Part shown: one piece after another, positions 17,342-25,495 of the stretch
Layout of the letters: the number at the start of each line of letters is the position of its first letter
Position numbering within the stretch: the first letter of the stretch is position 1
Origin: Streptomyces sp. NBC_01439
Lineage (GTDB): Bacteria; Actinomycetota; Actinomycetes; Streptomycetales; Streptomycetaceae
Length of the DNA stretch: 64,000 nucleotides
Assembly (NCBI RefSeq): GCF_036227605.1
Contig: NZ_CP109487.1
Span: 4,531,501-4,595,500, forward strand
Direction of reading: 5' to 3'
Program-made: the position numbers and the translations under genes
Notes under the pieces: model-generated
The model's input: the letters and a program-made list of their open reading frames with translations, nothing else
What the model was told of the DNA's origin: nothing
The model's database searches: none

Positions 17342-18553
17342 TCAGAGCGCGCAGCCCTGGGTGTCGACGCGGCGCACTGCGTCCTTGCCGACCCGGATGT
17401 CGTCGCGGATCTCGTCCGCCGTCAGCACGTAACCGGTGTTGGGGTCGTCGAGGGACTTCGCGAAGACGACTCCGTACACCTTGCCGTCGGGCGTGAGCAG
17501 CGGTCCGCCGGAGTTGCCCTGGCGGACCGTCGCGAACAGCGAGTAGACGTCCCGTCGGACCGTACCCCGGTGGTAGATGTCCGGGCCGTTGGCGTTGATC
17601 CGCCCGCGGACCCGGGCCGACCGGACGTCGTACCCGCCGTTCTCCGGGAAGCCGGCGACGATCGCGTCGTTGCCGCTCGCCGCGTCCCTCTCCGAGAACT
17701 CCAGCACCGGAGCCTTCAGCTTCGGCACGTCCAGGACGGCGATGTCGCGCGCCCAGTCGTAGAGCACGACCTTGGCGTCGTACAGCCTGCCCTCGCCGCC
17801 GATCTGGACGGTCGGCTCGCTGACCCCGCCGACGACGTGCGCGTTGGTCATCACCTTGCCGGGTGCGAAAACGAAGCCCGTGCCCTCCAGCACCTTGCTG
17901 CAGCTGGGCGCGGTACCGACGACCTTAACGATCGAGCGCTTCGCGACGTCGGCGACGGGGCTGCTGACGAGCGTCGGATCGGGCGCCTGCACCTCGGTGA
18001 TGGGCTCGTTGGAGAACGGGCTGAACACCTGGGGGAAGCCGTTGCGCGCGAGGGTGGAGCTGAAGTCCGAGAACCAGGTGTTCGCCTGCTCCGGCAGCAC
18101 CCGTGACACGCCGAGGAGGACCTTGGAGTTGCGGACCTCCTTGCCCACGCTGGGCAGCGCGGTCTGGGCGACCAACAGCCCGATCAGCCATGCCACGAGC
18201 AGCATCGCGACCACGTTGACCAGGGCGCCGCCGGTCGCGTCGAGCGCGCGCGCCGGCGACCAGGTGATCTTGCGGCGGAGTCTGCTCCCGAGATGGGTGG
18301 TCAGGGCCTGGCCGATCGAGGCGCAGATGATGATCACGACCACGGAGATCACGACGACCGTGGTGGATACCTGGGTGCCGTTGTCCGTCACCCGGTCCCA
18401 GATCAGCGGGAGCAGGGACACGGCGACGAGACCACCGCCGAGGAAGCCGATCACCGACAGGATGCCGACGACGAACCCCTGGCGGTAGCCGACGATCGCG
18501 AACCATACGGCGGCGAGCAGCAACAGGATGTCCAGCACGTTCACGTGGGCCAC
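17342..18553 (-). CDS. marP: MarP-like membrane serine protease (CvpA plus trypsin-like domain)
   Basis: This 403-residue protein has four N-terminal membrane helices of the CvpA/colicin V production type (residues 5-130), then a periplasmic trypsin-like domain. The catalytic triad is visible: His in TNAHVVGG, Asp in ARDIAVLD, Ser in RQGNSGGPL. Two Cys residues (in APSCSKV and DTQGCAL) could form the disulfide known from M. tuberculosis MarP, which protects against acid and oxidative stress. The GTG start is four bases after the Nudix stop, so both genes probably share an mRNA. Substrates in Streptomyces are unknown. Confidence 0.88.
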   Translation of the reverse strand: MAHVNVLDILLLLAAVWFAIVGYRQGFVVGILSVIGFLGGGLVAVSLLPLIWDRVTDNGTQVSTTVVVISVVVIIICASIGQALTTHLGSRLRRKITWSPARALDATGGALVNVVAMLLVAWLIGLLVAQTALPSVGKEVRNSKVLLGVSRVLPEQANTWFSDFSSTLARNGFPQVFSPFSNEPITEVQAPDPTLVSSPVADVAKRSIVKVVGTAPSCSKVLEGTGFVFAPGKVMTNAHVVGGVSEPTVQIGGEGRLYDAKVVLYDWARDIAVLDVPKLKAPVLEFSERDAASGNDAIVAGFPENGGYDVRSARVRGRINANGPDIYHRGTVRRDVYSLFATVRQGNSGGPLLTPDGKVYGVVFAKSLDDPNTGYVLTADEIRDDIRVGKDAVRRVDTQGCAL

Positions 18554-18557
18554 CGTC

Positions 18558-19280
18558 TCATGCGCGCCAGTCGAGCGGGACCTGTCGTGAGCGGTCCCAC
18601 GGACGCTCCCAGCCCGCGAAGTGCAGGATCCTGTCGATCACTCCGGCGGTGAAACCCCAGACCAGAGCCGATTCCACGGTGAATCCCGGTCCCAAGTGGC
18701 CGCTCGGATGGACGGTCGTGACCCGGTGTTCGGGGTTCGTGAGATCGGCCACGGGAACCGTGAAGACCCGCGCCGTCTCGGCGAGGTCCACGGCTCCGAC
18801 CGGGCTGGGATCGCGCCACCAGCCGAGGACCGGGGTCACGACGAACTTGCTGACCGGGATGTAGAGGCGGGGCAGAACGCCGAAGAGCTGAACACCGGAA
18901 GGATCCAGTCCGGTCTCCTCCTGGGCTTCGCGCAGTGCGGCAAGCAGCGGGCCGGTGGTGTGCGGATCACCGTCCTCGGGGTCCAGCGCGCCGCCGGGGA
19001 AGGACGGCTGGCCCGCGTGCGAGCGCAGGGTGCCGGCACGCTCCATCAGGAGCAGCTCGGGGCCGCTGGCGCCCTCCCCGAAGAGGACGAGCACGGCGGA
19101 CTGCCGCCCGCGACCGTCTTCGGGCGGCAGGAAGCGGCTCAACTGCCCCGGCTGGACGGACCGGGCCGCCTCGACGACGGGGTCGAGCCAGTCCGGCAGG
19201 CCGTCGGTGGTCACCGCCGGGCCGTCGCCCCGGCGGGCTTCCACCCTGATTCCGGTCTCGTCCGGTGTACCGCGCGTCAT
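18558..19280 (-). CDS. Nudix hydrolase, CoA pyrophosphatase type
   Basis: This 240-residue Nudix protein has the CoA-pyrophosphatase extension LRSHAGQPSFPGG directly before the Nudix box. The box itself is GGALDPEDGDPHTTGPLL followed by AALREAQEETGL, containing the REx2EE metal ligands. These enzymes cleave CoA or its derivatives to phosphopantetheine and 3',5'-ADP, trimming the CoA pool. The ATG at 19280 is preferred over an upstream one because GGGGTG precedes it. It is upstream of, and four bases from, the MarP-like gene. The region 19281-19479 before it contains only a C-rich low-complexity stretch. Confidence 0.85.
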   Translation of the reverse strand: MTRGTPDETGIRVEARRGDGPAVTTDGLPDWLDPVVEAARSVQPGQLSRFLPPEDGRGRQSAVLVLFGEGASGPELLLMERAGTLRSHAGQPSFPGGALDPEDGDPHTTGPLLAALREAQEETGLDPSGVQLFGVLPRLYIPVSKFVVTPVLGWWRDPSPVGAVDLAETARVFTVPVADLTNPEHRVTTVHPSGHLGPGFTVESALVWGFTAGVIDRILHFAGWERPWDRSRQVPLDWRA

Positions 19281-19479
19281 AGGCACCCCTGTCCGCGTTG
19301 TCCTGTCCAGCGCCGTCTCCCACACCGCAAACGCGGTTCGGGTACCGATTCGTTCCTAAGTCCCCAAGTCCGCAGGCTTTCACGCCCCCGCACCCCTGCG
19401 CCCCCGTCCCCGCCCGTCCGCCGTCCGACCCCCGTCCGCCCCCTGTTCGCCCCCCGCCCCGCCGTCCTCCGGAGGCCCG

Positions 19480-20415
19480 CTAGGGCGCCGCCACGGCCCC
19501 TCCCAGCGGCGGCGCCGGAAGGCCCGGGTAGTCCGGGGGCGGGGTGAGCCGCTGGCCCGGCTGGCCGCCCTTCTCGTACTTGAGCAGCTTCTTCGCCTTC
19601 TCCGGATCCGTCTCGCCCTCCCCGTACGCCGGGCAGAGCGGGGCGATCGGGCAGGCTCCGCAGGCGGGCTTGCGCGAGTGGCAGATGCGGCGGCCGTGGA
19701 AGACGACCCGGTGCGAGAGCATCGTCCACTCGTTCTTCGGGAAGATCGCGCAGATCTCCGCCTCGACCTTTTCCGGATCCTCCTGCTCGGTCAGCTTCCA
19801 GCGGCGCACCAGTCGGCCGAAATGGGTGTCCACCGTGATCCCGGGCACACCGAACGCATTGCCGAGGACCACGTTGGCGGTCTTGCGGCCCACTCCGGGC
19901 AGCTTCACCAGGTCCTCGATCCGGCCCGGCACTTCCCCGCCGAAGTCGTCCCGCAGGGCCTGCGACAGCCCGAGCAGGGACTTCGACTTGGCCCGGAAGA
20001 ACCCGGTCGGCCGGATCAGCTCCTCCAGATCCTCGGGGGCGGCCGCGGCCATGTCCTCGGGGGTCGGGTAGGCCGCGAAGAGGGCCGGGGTCGTCTGGTT
20101 CACCCGCAGGTCGGTGGTCTGGGCGGACAGCACCGTCGCGACGAGCAGCTCGAACGGATTGCGGAAGTCGAGCTCCGGATGGGCGTACGGATAGATCTCG
20201 GCCAGCTCGCGGTTGATGCGCCGCGCCCTGCGCACCATGGCCAGGTGCGATTCCCGTTTGACCGACTTCGGTTTCTTGGCCGAAACTTTGCCCTGAGGGG
20301 TGGCCGCGGCCCTCCCGGGCGTCTTCACTGGGACATGTTCGCCCACGGCAGAATTTTGGGGCTCCGTCACTCCGGCGGACCCCTTGGCCTGTGCTCTCAC
20401 CGGCTTATTGGACAC
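19480..20415 (-). CDS. nth: Endonuclease III (DNA glycosylase/AP lyase)
   Basis: This 311-residue base-excision repair enzyme removes oxidised pyrimidines. The helix-hairpin-helix [10 protein letters not shown] carries the catalytic Lys, VDTHFGRL the catalytic Asp, and [17 protein letters not shown] the C-x6-C-x2-C-x5-C ligands of the 4Fe-4S cluster. E. coli Nth has 211 residues; the extra length is a 55-residue basic N-terminal tail and a proline-rich C-terminus, usual in actinomycetes. The GTG at 20415 has no ribosome binding site, but TAGGCT ends six bases upstream, so it is probably leaderless. It diverges from crp. Confidence 0.96.
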   Translation of the reverse strand: MSNKPVRAQAKGSAGVTEPQNSAVGEHVPVKTPGRAAATPQGKVSAKKPKSVKRESHLAMVRRARRINRELAEIYPYAHPELDFRNPFELLVATVLSAQTTDLRVNQTTPALFAAYPTPEDMAAAAPEDLEELIRPTGFFRAKSKSLLGLSQALRDDFGGEVPGRIEDLVKLPGVGRKTANVVLGNAFGVPGITVDTHFGRLVRRWKLTEQEDPEKVEAEICAIFPKNEWTMLSHRVVFHGRRICHSRKPACGACPIAPLCPAYGEGETDPEKAKKLLKYEKGGQPGQRLTPPPDYPGLPAPPLGGAVAAP

Positions 20416-20421
20416 CCGGCC

Positions 20422-20427
20422 AGCCTA
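20422..20427 (-). promoter_or_regulatory. -10 hexamer TAGGCT of nth, leaderless type
   Basis: TAGGCT ends six bases before the nth GTG start. The 182-base gap to crp would hold both divergent promoters. Confidence 0.5.
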
Positions 20428-20597
20428 AGGCCGGCCGCTGACACCCGCCCGGACCTCAGGTAACACCACTCCGATTGGCCTCTCGCCGCACAGCACGCCC
20501 GTCCGTCCGGCATCCTTGTGATTGATCGCACTGTTTGAGCCGTCCGGCAAAATGGGGAGCACGGTCCCCTGAGCTGGTCGACATAGGAGAGAGACTC

Positions 20598-21272
20598 GTG
20601 GACGACGTTCTGCGGCGCGCCCCGCTCTTCGCGGCGCTCGATGACGAGCAGGCCGCGGAGCTCCGCGCCTCCATGGGCGAGGTGACCCTCGCACGCGGTG
20701 ACGCCCTGTTCCACGAGGGCGACCCCGGCGACCGGCTGTATGTCGTGACCGAGGGCAAGGTGAAGCTCCACCGCACCTCCCCCGACGGCCGCGAGAACAT
20801 GCTGGCCGTCCTCGGCCCCGGCGAGCTGATCGGCGAGCTGTCGCTCTTCGACCCGGGCCCGCGCACCGCCACCGCCACCGCGCTGACCGAGGTCAAGCTC
20901 CTCGGCCTCGGCCACGGTGACCTCCAGCCCTGGCTCAACGCCCGGCCCGAGGTCGCGACCGCGCTGCTGCGCGCCGTCGCCCGCCGCCTACGCAAGACCA
21001 ACGACCAGATGTCCGACCTGGTCTTCTCCGACGTTCCCGGCCGTGTGGCGCGGGCGCTCCTCGACCTGTCGCGCCGCTTCGGCGTGCAGTCGGAGGAGGG
21101 CATCCACGTCGTGCACGACCTCACGCAGGAGGAGCTCGCCCAGCTCGTCGGCGCCTCGCGCGAGACCGTGAACAAGGCCCTGGCCGACTTCGCGGGTCGC
21201 GGCTGGCTGCGCCTGGAGGCGCGTGCGGTCATCCTGCTGGACGTGGAGCGCCTCGCGAAGCGCTCCCGCTGA
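20598..21272 (+). CDS. crp: Crp: cAMP receptor protein family transcription regulator
   Basis: This 224-residue Crp/Fnr-family regulator has an N-terminal cyclic-nucleotide-binding barrel with GELIGELSLFDPGPRTATATA, the phosphate-binding cassette that includes Glu and Arg contacts to cAMP. A long dimer helix follows. The C-terminal winged helix contains LTQEELAQLVGASRETVNKALADF. Length and sequence are those of Streptomyces Crp, which controls spore germination and antibiotic production. The GTG start follows AGGAGAGAG by five bases. A hairpin terminator follows the stop. Confidence 0.96.
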   Translation: MDDVLRRAPLFAALDDEQAAELRASMGEVTLARGDALFHEGDPGDRLYVVTEGKVKLHRTSPDGRENMLAVLGPGELIGELSLFDPGPRTATATALTEVKLLGLGHGDLQPWLNARPEVATALLRAVARRLRKTNDQMSDLVFSDVPGRVARALLDLSRRFGVQSEEGIHVVHDLTQEELAQLVGASRETVNKALADFAGRGWLRLEARAVILLDVERLAKRSR

Positions 21273-21289
21273 CGCCGGCCACAGCCGTT

Positions 21290-21326
21290 CGAAGGGGTCC
21301 TGCCCGACCGGGCACGGGCCCCTTCG
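21290..21326 (+). terminator. Terminator after crp
   Basis: CGAAGGGG pairs with CCCCTTCG, and inside it TGCCC pairs with GGGCA, giving a long interrupted stem 17 bases after the stop. Confidence 0.7.
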
Positions 21327-21360
21327 CGTTTCCCCGGGCCCGACAGTGCCTGCGGAGCGG

Positions 21361-21398
21361 TCCGGGGCCTGCGCGGCGGTCCGGGGCCTGCGCGGCGG
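21361..21398. repeat. Two tandem 19-bp units
   Basis: TCCGGGGCCTGCGCGGCGG occurs twice in direct succession, preceded by a degenerate part copy. It lies in the gap between the crp terminator and the nucleotidyltransferase-like gene. Confidence 0.6.
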
Positions 21399-21470
21399 TC
21401 CGGCCGACGCACGGCGTTCGGTCAGCGTTCGGTCCGCCGCCCCGGGCGGCCGGCCGGGCACAGTGGAGCC

Positions 21471-22277
21471 ATGGAGCACAGAGGGATGGACGCGTACGGG
21501 TACTTCGAGCGGGAGGGGTCCCTCGGTCGGGTGCAGGGCGAGTTCAAGGGCCTCGTTGCGGCCGCGCGGGCCCGGACCGGCGAGGCGTACGGCCGACGGC
21601 TGCACAGCGCTTACCTCTACGGGTCAGTGCCGCGCGGGACGGCCCGGCCCGGGCGGTCGGACCTGAACCTGCTGCTCGTACTGCACCACGAGCCCTCCGA
21701 GGAGGACCGGGACACCGCCGAGGTGCTCGCCCGCGGGCTCGACGAGGACTTCCCGGAGGCCGACGGGGTCGGCATCCTGCTCCGGGACAAGGTCGCCGTG
21801 CTGAGCGAGGCGGAACGCTTCGACCTGGGCTGGTTCCTCGCCTGCCTGTGCACACCGCTGCTCGGCGCGGACCTGGCCGAGCACCTGCCGCGCTACCGGC
21901 CGGACAGCCTGCTGGCGCGCGAGACCAACGGCGACCTGGCCGACCTACTGCCCGCGTGGCGGACGCGGGTGCGGGAGGCTTCGACCCCTCAGGAGTACCG
22001 GAAGCTGAGCCGCTGCTTCTCCCGGCACCTGGTGCGCACCGCCTTCACGCTGGTCATGCCGCGGTGGAGCGGCTGGACCAGCGACCTCGGCGAGTCCGCG
22101 GAGATCTTCGGCATGTACTACCCGGAACGCGCGGCGCAGGTGGAGGCCGCGGCCGCCGTCGCACTGGATCCCGTCGCGGACCCGGAGGTGCTGCGCAACT
22201 ACGTCGAGGACCTCGGGCCGTGGCTGGCGGACGAGTACACGGCCCGGCACGGGACGAGGCCGCCGCACCGGGGCTGA
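21471..22277 (+). CDS. Nucleotidyltransferase-fold protein
   Basis: This 268-residue protein has an N-terminal nucleotidyltransferase-like motif: YLYGSVPRGTARPGRSDLNL, where GSxxRG is followed by D-x-N instead of the usual D-x-D pair. The C-terminal half is helical, as in aminoglycoside adenylyltransferases or MNT-type proteins. Loss of one metal-binding Asp makes catalytic activity uncertain. The ATG at 21471 is preceded by GTGGAG; an alternative ATG six codons on is preceded by AGAGGG. It stands alone between crp and a leftward operon. Function is not known, and it should not be taken as a resistance gene. Confidence 0.55.
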   Translation: MEHRGMDAYGYFEREGSLGRVQGEFKGLVAAARARTGEAYGRRLHSAYLYGSVPRGTARPGRSDLNLLLVLHHEPSEEDRDTAEVLARGLDEDFPEADGVGILLRDKVAVLSEAERFDLGWFLACLCTPLLGADLAEHLPRYRPDSLLARETNGDLADLLPAWRTRVREASTPQEYRKLSRCFSRHLVRTAFTLVMPRWSGWTSDLGESAEIFGMYYPERAAQVEAAAAVALDPVADPEVLRNYVEDLGPWLADEYTARHGTRPPHRG

Positions 22278-22305
22278 GCGCCGGGAACGTCGGCCCCGGG
22301 CCGGC

Positions 22306-22605
22306 TCAGGCCTTCTCGGCCGCGGCGAGGGCGTCGACGGCCAGCTTGGCCTCCGCCAGGCCCGCGCCGGTGATCCGTCGGTACTCCTTGATCGCCGAGA
22401 TGTGCCGGTCGGCCCTCAGGTGGGCCCGTACCTCGTCCATCCCGGCCGGCTCCGGTTCCTCGATGCCGAAGTGGTCCAGCACCAGGGCCAACCGGCGCTC
22501 CATGCGGTCGGCCTTGTGCTGGAGGCTCTGCACCCGGAGGGTCACCGTCGAGGTGATCCATCCCGCCGTCGCGACCAACACCACCAGCAAGAACACGGTG
22601 TTCAT
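22306..22605 (-). CDS. Membrane-anchored protein with ribosomal bL12-like C-terminal domain
   Basis: This 99-residue protein begins with a single membrane helix (NTVFLLVVLVATAGWITSTV), then a short coiled segment with alternating charges (about 25-45). Its C-terminus, HISAIKEYRRITGAGLAEAK, matches the pattern of the bL12 C-terminal domain (IKxxRxxTGxGLxEAK). In bL12 that helix contacts translation factors; here the role is unknown. The ATG follows GGGAGG by six bases and overlaps the stop of the upstream metallo-beta-lactamase-fold gene by ATGA, so it is the last gene of a three-gene leftward operon. Confidence 0.7.
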   Translation of the reverse strand: MNTVFLLVVLVATAGWITSTVTLRVQSLQHKADRMERRLALVLDHFGIEEPEPAGMDEVRAHLRADRHISAIKEYRRITGAGLAEAKLAVDALAAAEKA

Positions 22606-23447
22606 TCGGGCCCTCCCGGGATCAGTCCGTGATCTTGAAGGTACTCCAGCTGCGCCCGAACGGACCATTCCGCGGCCGGCCACAGGGAGCGGTCCACGTC
22701 CGCGTAGACCTGGGCGACGACCGCCTCCGGGGTCAGGCAGCCGTTCTCGACGGCGGTCTCGACCTGGGCGAGCCGGTGCGCGCGGTGGGCCAGGTAGAAC
22801 TCGACGGCGCCCTGTGCGTCCTCCAGGACCGGCCCGTGGCCCGGCAGGACCGTGTGCACCCCGTCGTCCACGGTCAGCGAGCGCAGGCGGCGCAGGGAGT
22901 CCAGGTAGTCGCCGAGACGACCGTCGGGGTGGACGACGACGGTGGTGCCGCGGCCCAGGATGGTGTCGCCGGTCAGCACGGCCCGGTCGGCGGGCAGGTG
23001 GAAGCAGAGCGAGTCGCTGGTGTGGCCGGGGGTCGGCACCACGCGCAGCTCCAGCCCACCGGTCCGGATCACGTCCCCCGCGGCCAGGCCCTCGTCGCCG
23101 AGGCGCAGTGCCGGGTCCAGGGCGCGGACCTTCGTACGGGTGAGCTCGGCGAAACGGCCCGCGCCCTCGGCGTGGTCCGCGTGACCGTGGGTGAGCAGGG
23201 TGAGGGCGATCCGCTTGCCCGCCTGCTCGGCGGTGGCGATGACCGCCCGCAGGTGCGCGTCGTCCAGCGGACCGGGATCGATCACGACGGCGAGGTCGGA
23301 TCCGGGCTCGGACACCAGCCAGGTGTTGGTGCCGTCGAGGGTCATCGCGGAGGCGTTGGGAGCCAGGACGTTCACCGCGCGGGCGGTCGCGGGCCCGGAG
23401 GTGACGACTCCGCGGGGCTGTCCGGGCAGTGCGGCGGCGTCGGTCAT
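22602..23447 (-). CDS. Metallo-beta-lactamase fold hydrolase
   Basis: This 281-residue protein has the metal-binding signature LLTHGHADHAEG, then TPGHTSDSL, LTGDTILG and LPGHGPVLE, in the order and spacing of glyoxalase II/LACTB2-like hydrolases. A C-terminal winged-helix-like region (about 215-275) also matches LACTB2, whose relatives cut RNA or thioesters. There is no signal peptide. The ATG at 23447 follows GGAGG by seven bases and overlaps the Nudix stop by ATGA. The substrate cannot be read from the sequence. Confidence 0.85.
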   Translation of the reverse strand: MTDAAALPGQPRGVVTSGPATARAVNVLAPNASAMTLDGTNTWLVSEPGSDLAVVIDPGPLDDAHLRAVIATAEQAGKRIALTLLTHGHADHAEGAGRFAELTRTKVRALDPALRLGDEGLAAGDVIRTGGLELRVVPTPGHTSDSLCFHLPADRAVLTGDTILGRGTTVVVHPDGRLGDYLDSLRRLRSLTVDDGVHTVLPGHGPVLEDAQGAVEFYLAHRAHRLAQVETAVENGCLTPEAVVAQVYADVDRSLWPAAEWSVRAQLEYLQDHGLIPGGPE

Positions 23448-24415
23448 GTGGTGCCTCCGGGAGCTGCGGGATCGGCGGGGCCTGCGGGAGCTGCGGGGTC
23501 CGCGGGACCTGCGGGGTCCGCGGGACCTGCGGTGCGGACGCGCTTGGTGAACTCGTCGTGCCCCGGCCAGCTGAGCACCACCTCGCCGTCCTCCAGCGTG
23601 GCCCGGGCCAGCACCGGGGCGAGGTCCTGCTCGGCCGCGGCGGCGAGCGCGCGCCCCGCGCTCCCGTACGGCTCCAGCGACCGCAGCGTGGAGATGGTCG
23701 GCGGCATCATCAGCAGCTCGCCCTTGTCGTATCCGGCGGCCGCGTCGGCCGGGCGGATCCACACGGTCCGGTCGGCCTCGGTCGAGGCGTTGCGGGTGCG
23801 CTGGCCCTCGGGGAGGGCGGCGACGAAGAACCAGGTGTCGTAACGGCGCGGCTCGAACTCGGGAGTGATCCAGCGGGCCCAGGCCCCCAGCAGGTCGGAG
23901 CGCAGCCGCAGGCCGCGACGGTCGAGGAACTCCGCGAAGGACAGCTCCCGCGCCACGAGGGCCTGCCGGTCGGCCTCCCAGTCGTCGCCGGTGGTGTCAC
24001 CGACGATCTCGTCCGGGGTCTGCCCGGCGAGCAGGACGCCCGCCTCCTCGAAGGTCTCCCGTACGGCACCGCAGACGATGGCCTGGGCGGTACGGGGGTC
24101 GGTCCCCAGCCGGGCCGCCCAATCCTCCTGTGAGGGGCCCGCCCAGCCGACCTGGTGCTCCTCGTCGCGAGGATCGACCCCGCCGCCCGGATAGGCGTAC
24201 GCGCCCCCGGCGAAGGCCATGGAGGCCCGCCTGCGCAGCATGTGCACGGCGGGGCCGTCGGGGGTGTCGCGCAGGAGCATCACGGTGGCGGCGCGCCGCG
24301 GCTCCACCGGGACGAGCGAGCCGTCCGCGAGCGCGCGGATGCGGTCGGGCCACTCCGGCGGGTACCACTGGCCTCCGGCGGGGGCCTGCTGCTGACCATG
24401 CTGACCATTCGACAT
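23444..24415 (-). CDS. Nudix hydrolase with repetitive C-terminus
   Basis: This 323-residue protein has a split Nudix box: YPGGGVDPRDEE, an insertion of about 30 residues, then AVRETFEEAGVLL with the REx2EE ligands. It resembles the NUDT19/RNA-polymerase-II-type CoA diphosphatase branch, but the substrate is not certain. The last 25 residues are a hexapeptide-like repeat of GPADPA/AAPAGP, encoded by near-identical DNA units around 23460-23535. Repeat length may vary between strains. It heads the leftward three-gene operon with the metallo-beta-lactamase-fold and L12-like genes. Confidence 0.8.
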   Translation of the reverse strand: MSNGQHGQQQAPAGGQWYPPEWPDRIRALADGSLVPVEPRRAATVMLLRDTPDGPAVHMLRRRASMAFAGGAYAYPGGGVDPRDEEHQVGWAGPSQEDWAARLGTDPRTAQAIVCGAVRETFEEAGVLLAGQTPDEIVGDTTGDDWEADRQALVARELSFAEFLDRRGLRLRSDLLGAWARWITPEFEPRRYDTWFFVAALPEGQRTRNASTEADRTVWIRPADAAAGYDKGELLMMPPTISTLRSLEPYGSAGRALAAAAEQDLAPVLARATLEDGEVVLSWPGHDEFTKRVRTAGPADPAGPADPAAPAGPADPAAPGGTT

Positions 24416-24540
24416 GGCCGGATGCTACGACCATCCGGCCCGATGTTCGAGGGTCCCCCGTCACGGGTGGCGGACACGGTGACCGACACGCGCAGCCGGC
24501 ACCGGTGATCCGGCCCTGGGAAAGCACCCGGAACGGACCG

Positions 24541-24582
24541 GGGACGGACCGTGAAGCAGGCGGGACGGACCGGGAAGCACGC
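24541..24582. repeat. Two tandem 21-bp units upstream of the Nudix operon
   Basis: GGGACGGACCGTGAAGCAGGC is followed directly by GGGACGGACCGGGAAGCACGC, differing at two positions. They lie between the RidA stop and the Nudix start. No gene is visible in 24416-24625. Confidence 0.55.
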
Positions 24583-24625
24583 GGTGCGCGATTCGGCCCG
24601 TCCCGGCGGAACCCACCCCGAGGGG

Positions 24626-25096
24626 TCAGGCTCCGGCGACCAGCTCCACCTGGATCTCGACCTCGACCGGGGCGTCGAGCGGCAGGACCGCCACGCCGAC
24701 CGCGCTGCGGGCGTGAACGCCCTTGTCGCCGAGGACCTCGCCCAGCAGCTCGCTCGCACCGTTCAGCACGCCCGGCTGGGCCGTGAAGTCGGGGGCGGAG
24801 GCGATGAAGCCGACGACCTTCACGACACGCGCGATCTTGTCGAGGTCACCGACGACGGACTTGACGGCGGCCAGGGCGTTCAGCGCGCAGACCGCCGCCA
24901 GCTCCTTGGCCTGCTCCGGCGAGACCTCGGCACCGACCTTGCCGGTGATCGGCATGCTGCCCTTGACCATCGGGAGCTGGCCCGCGGTGAAGACGTACGA
25001 GCCCGACCGCACGGCGGGCTGGTACGCGGCCAGCGGCGGGACGACGCCCGGGAGCGTCAGGCCGAGCTCGGCCAGCTTCGCCTCTACGGCGCTCAT
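24626..25096 (-). CDS. RidA family protein (YjgF/enamine deaminase)
   Basis: This 156-residue protein matches the actinobacterial YjgF/RidA branch (TAGQLPMVKGSMPITG, LNALAAVKSVVGDLDKI, VHARSAVGVAVLPLDAPVE). Canonical RidA hydrolyses reactive enamines and imines released by PLP enzymes. The conserved Arg of RidA is not at the usual place in VHARSAVG, though Arg is present nearby, so enzymatic activity should be tested rather than assumed. The ATG overlaps the stop of the small upstream gene by ATGA, so the two form an operon. Confidence 0.85.
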   Translation of the reverse strand: MSAVEAKLAELGLTLPGVVPPLAAYQPAVRSGSYVFTAGQLPMVKGSMPITGKVGAEVSPEQAKELAAVCALNALAAVKSVVGDLDKIARVVKVVGFIASAPDFTAQPGVLNGASELLGEVLGDKGVHARSAVGVAVLPLDAPVEVEIQVELVAGA

Positions 25097-25254
25097 GCCT
25101 TCTCCCGCTTGAGGTAGGCCACGAGCTGCTCGGGGTTGTTCGGGCCGGGCACGACCTGGACGAGCTCCCAGCCGTCCTCGCCCCAGGTGTCCAGGATCTG
25201 CTTGGTGGCGTGAACCAGCAGCGGGACCGTCGCATATTCGAACTTCTTGGTCAT
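25093..25254 (-). CDS. Small conserved protein, DUF4177-like
   Basis: This 53-residue protein starts MTKKFEYATVPLLVHATKQI and contains DTWGEDGWELVQV, the pattern of the small DUF4177 family (a beta-sheet ending in GWELV). It is conserved upstream of ridA in Streptomyces as far as I recall. The ATG has no ribosome binding site; TACCCT ends seven bases before it, so translation is probably leaderless. It diverges from the first ArsA-type gene across a 240-base gap that is rich in short repeats of the type GAACGGGGCCC. Confidence 0.75.
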   Translation of the reverse strand: MTKKFEYATVPLLVHATKQILDTWGEDGWELVQVVPGPNNPEQLVAYLKREKA

Positions 25255-25481
25255 GGGAGCGAGGGTAGTGCCTGGAACGCGGGGCGCACGCCGCCCCCGG
25301 AACCGCCGGTCGGACACCTCACCCGGGCAGGCGCGGCACCGACCCGGCCGGGGCCCGGGCGAGGCCCGAACGGGGCCCGAACGGGACCCGGACCGGACCG
25401 AGCCGGGTCGAACGTAACGGAGCTCACCCCCGAACACTCCGGCAGAACCACCCGGCACCAACGGAGTCGAACCCGAGGAAT

Positions 25482-25487
25482 TAGGCT
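25482..25487 (+). promoter_or_regulatory. -10 hexamer TAGGCT of the first arsA-type gene
   Basis: TAGGCT ends eight bases before the GTG start, with no ribosome binding site between them. Confidence 0.5.
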
Positions 25488-25495
25488 CGGACGCT

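Noticed and set aside
21471..22277. Aminoglycoside nucleotidyltransferase (resistance gene)
   Set aside because: Only the general nucleotidyltransferase motif is visible and one metal-binding Asp is missing.
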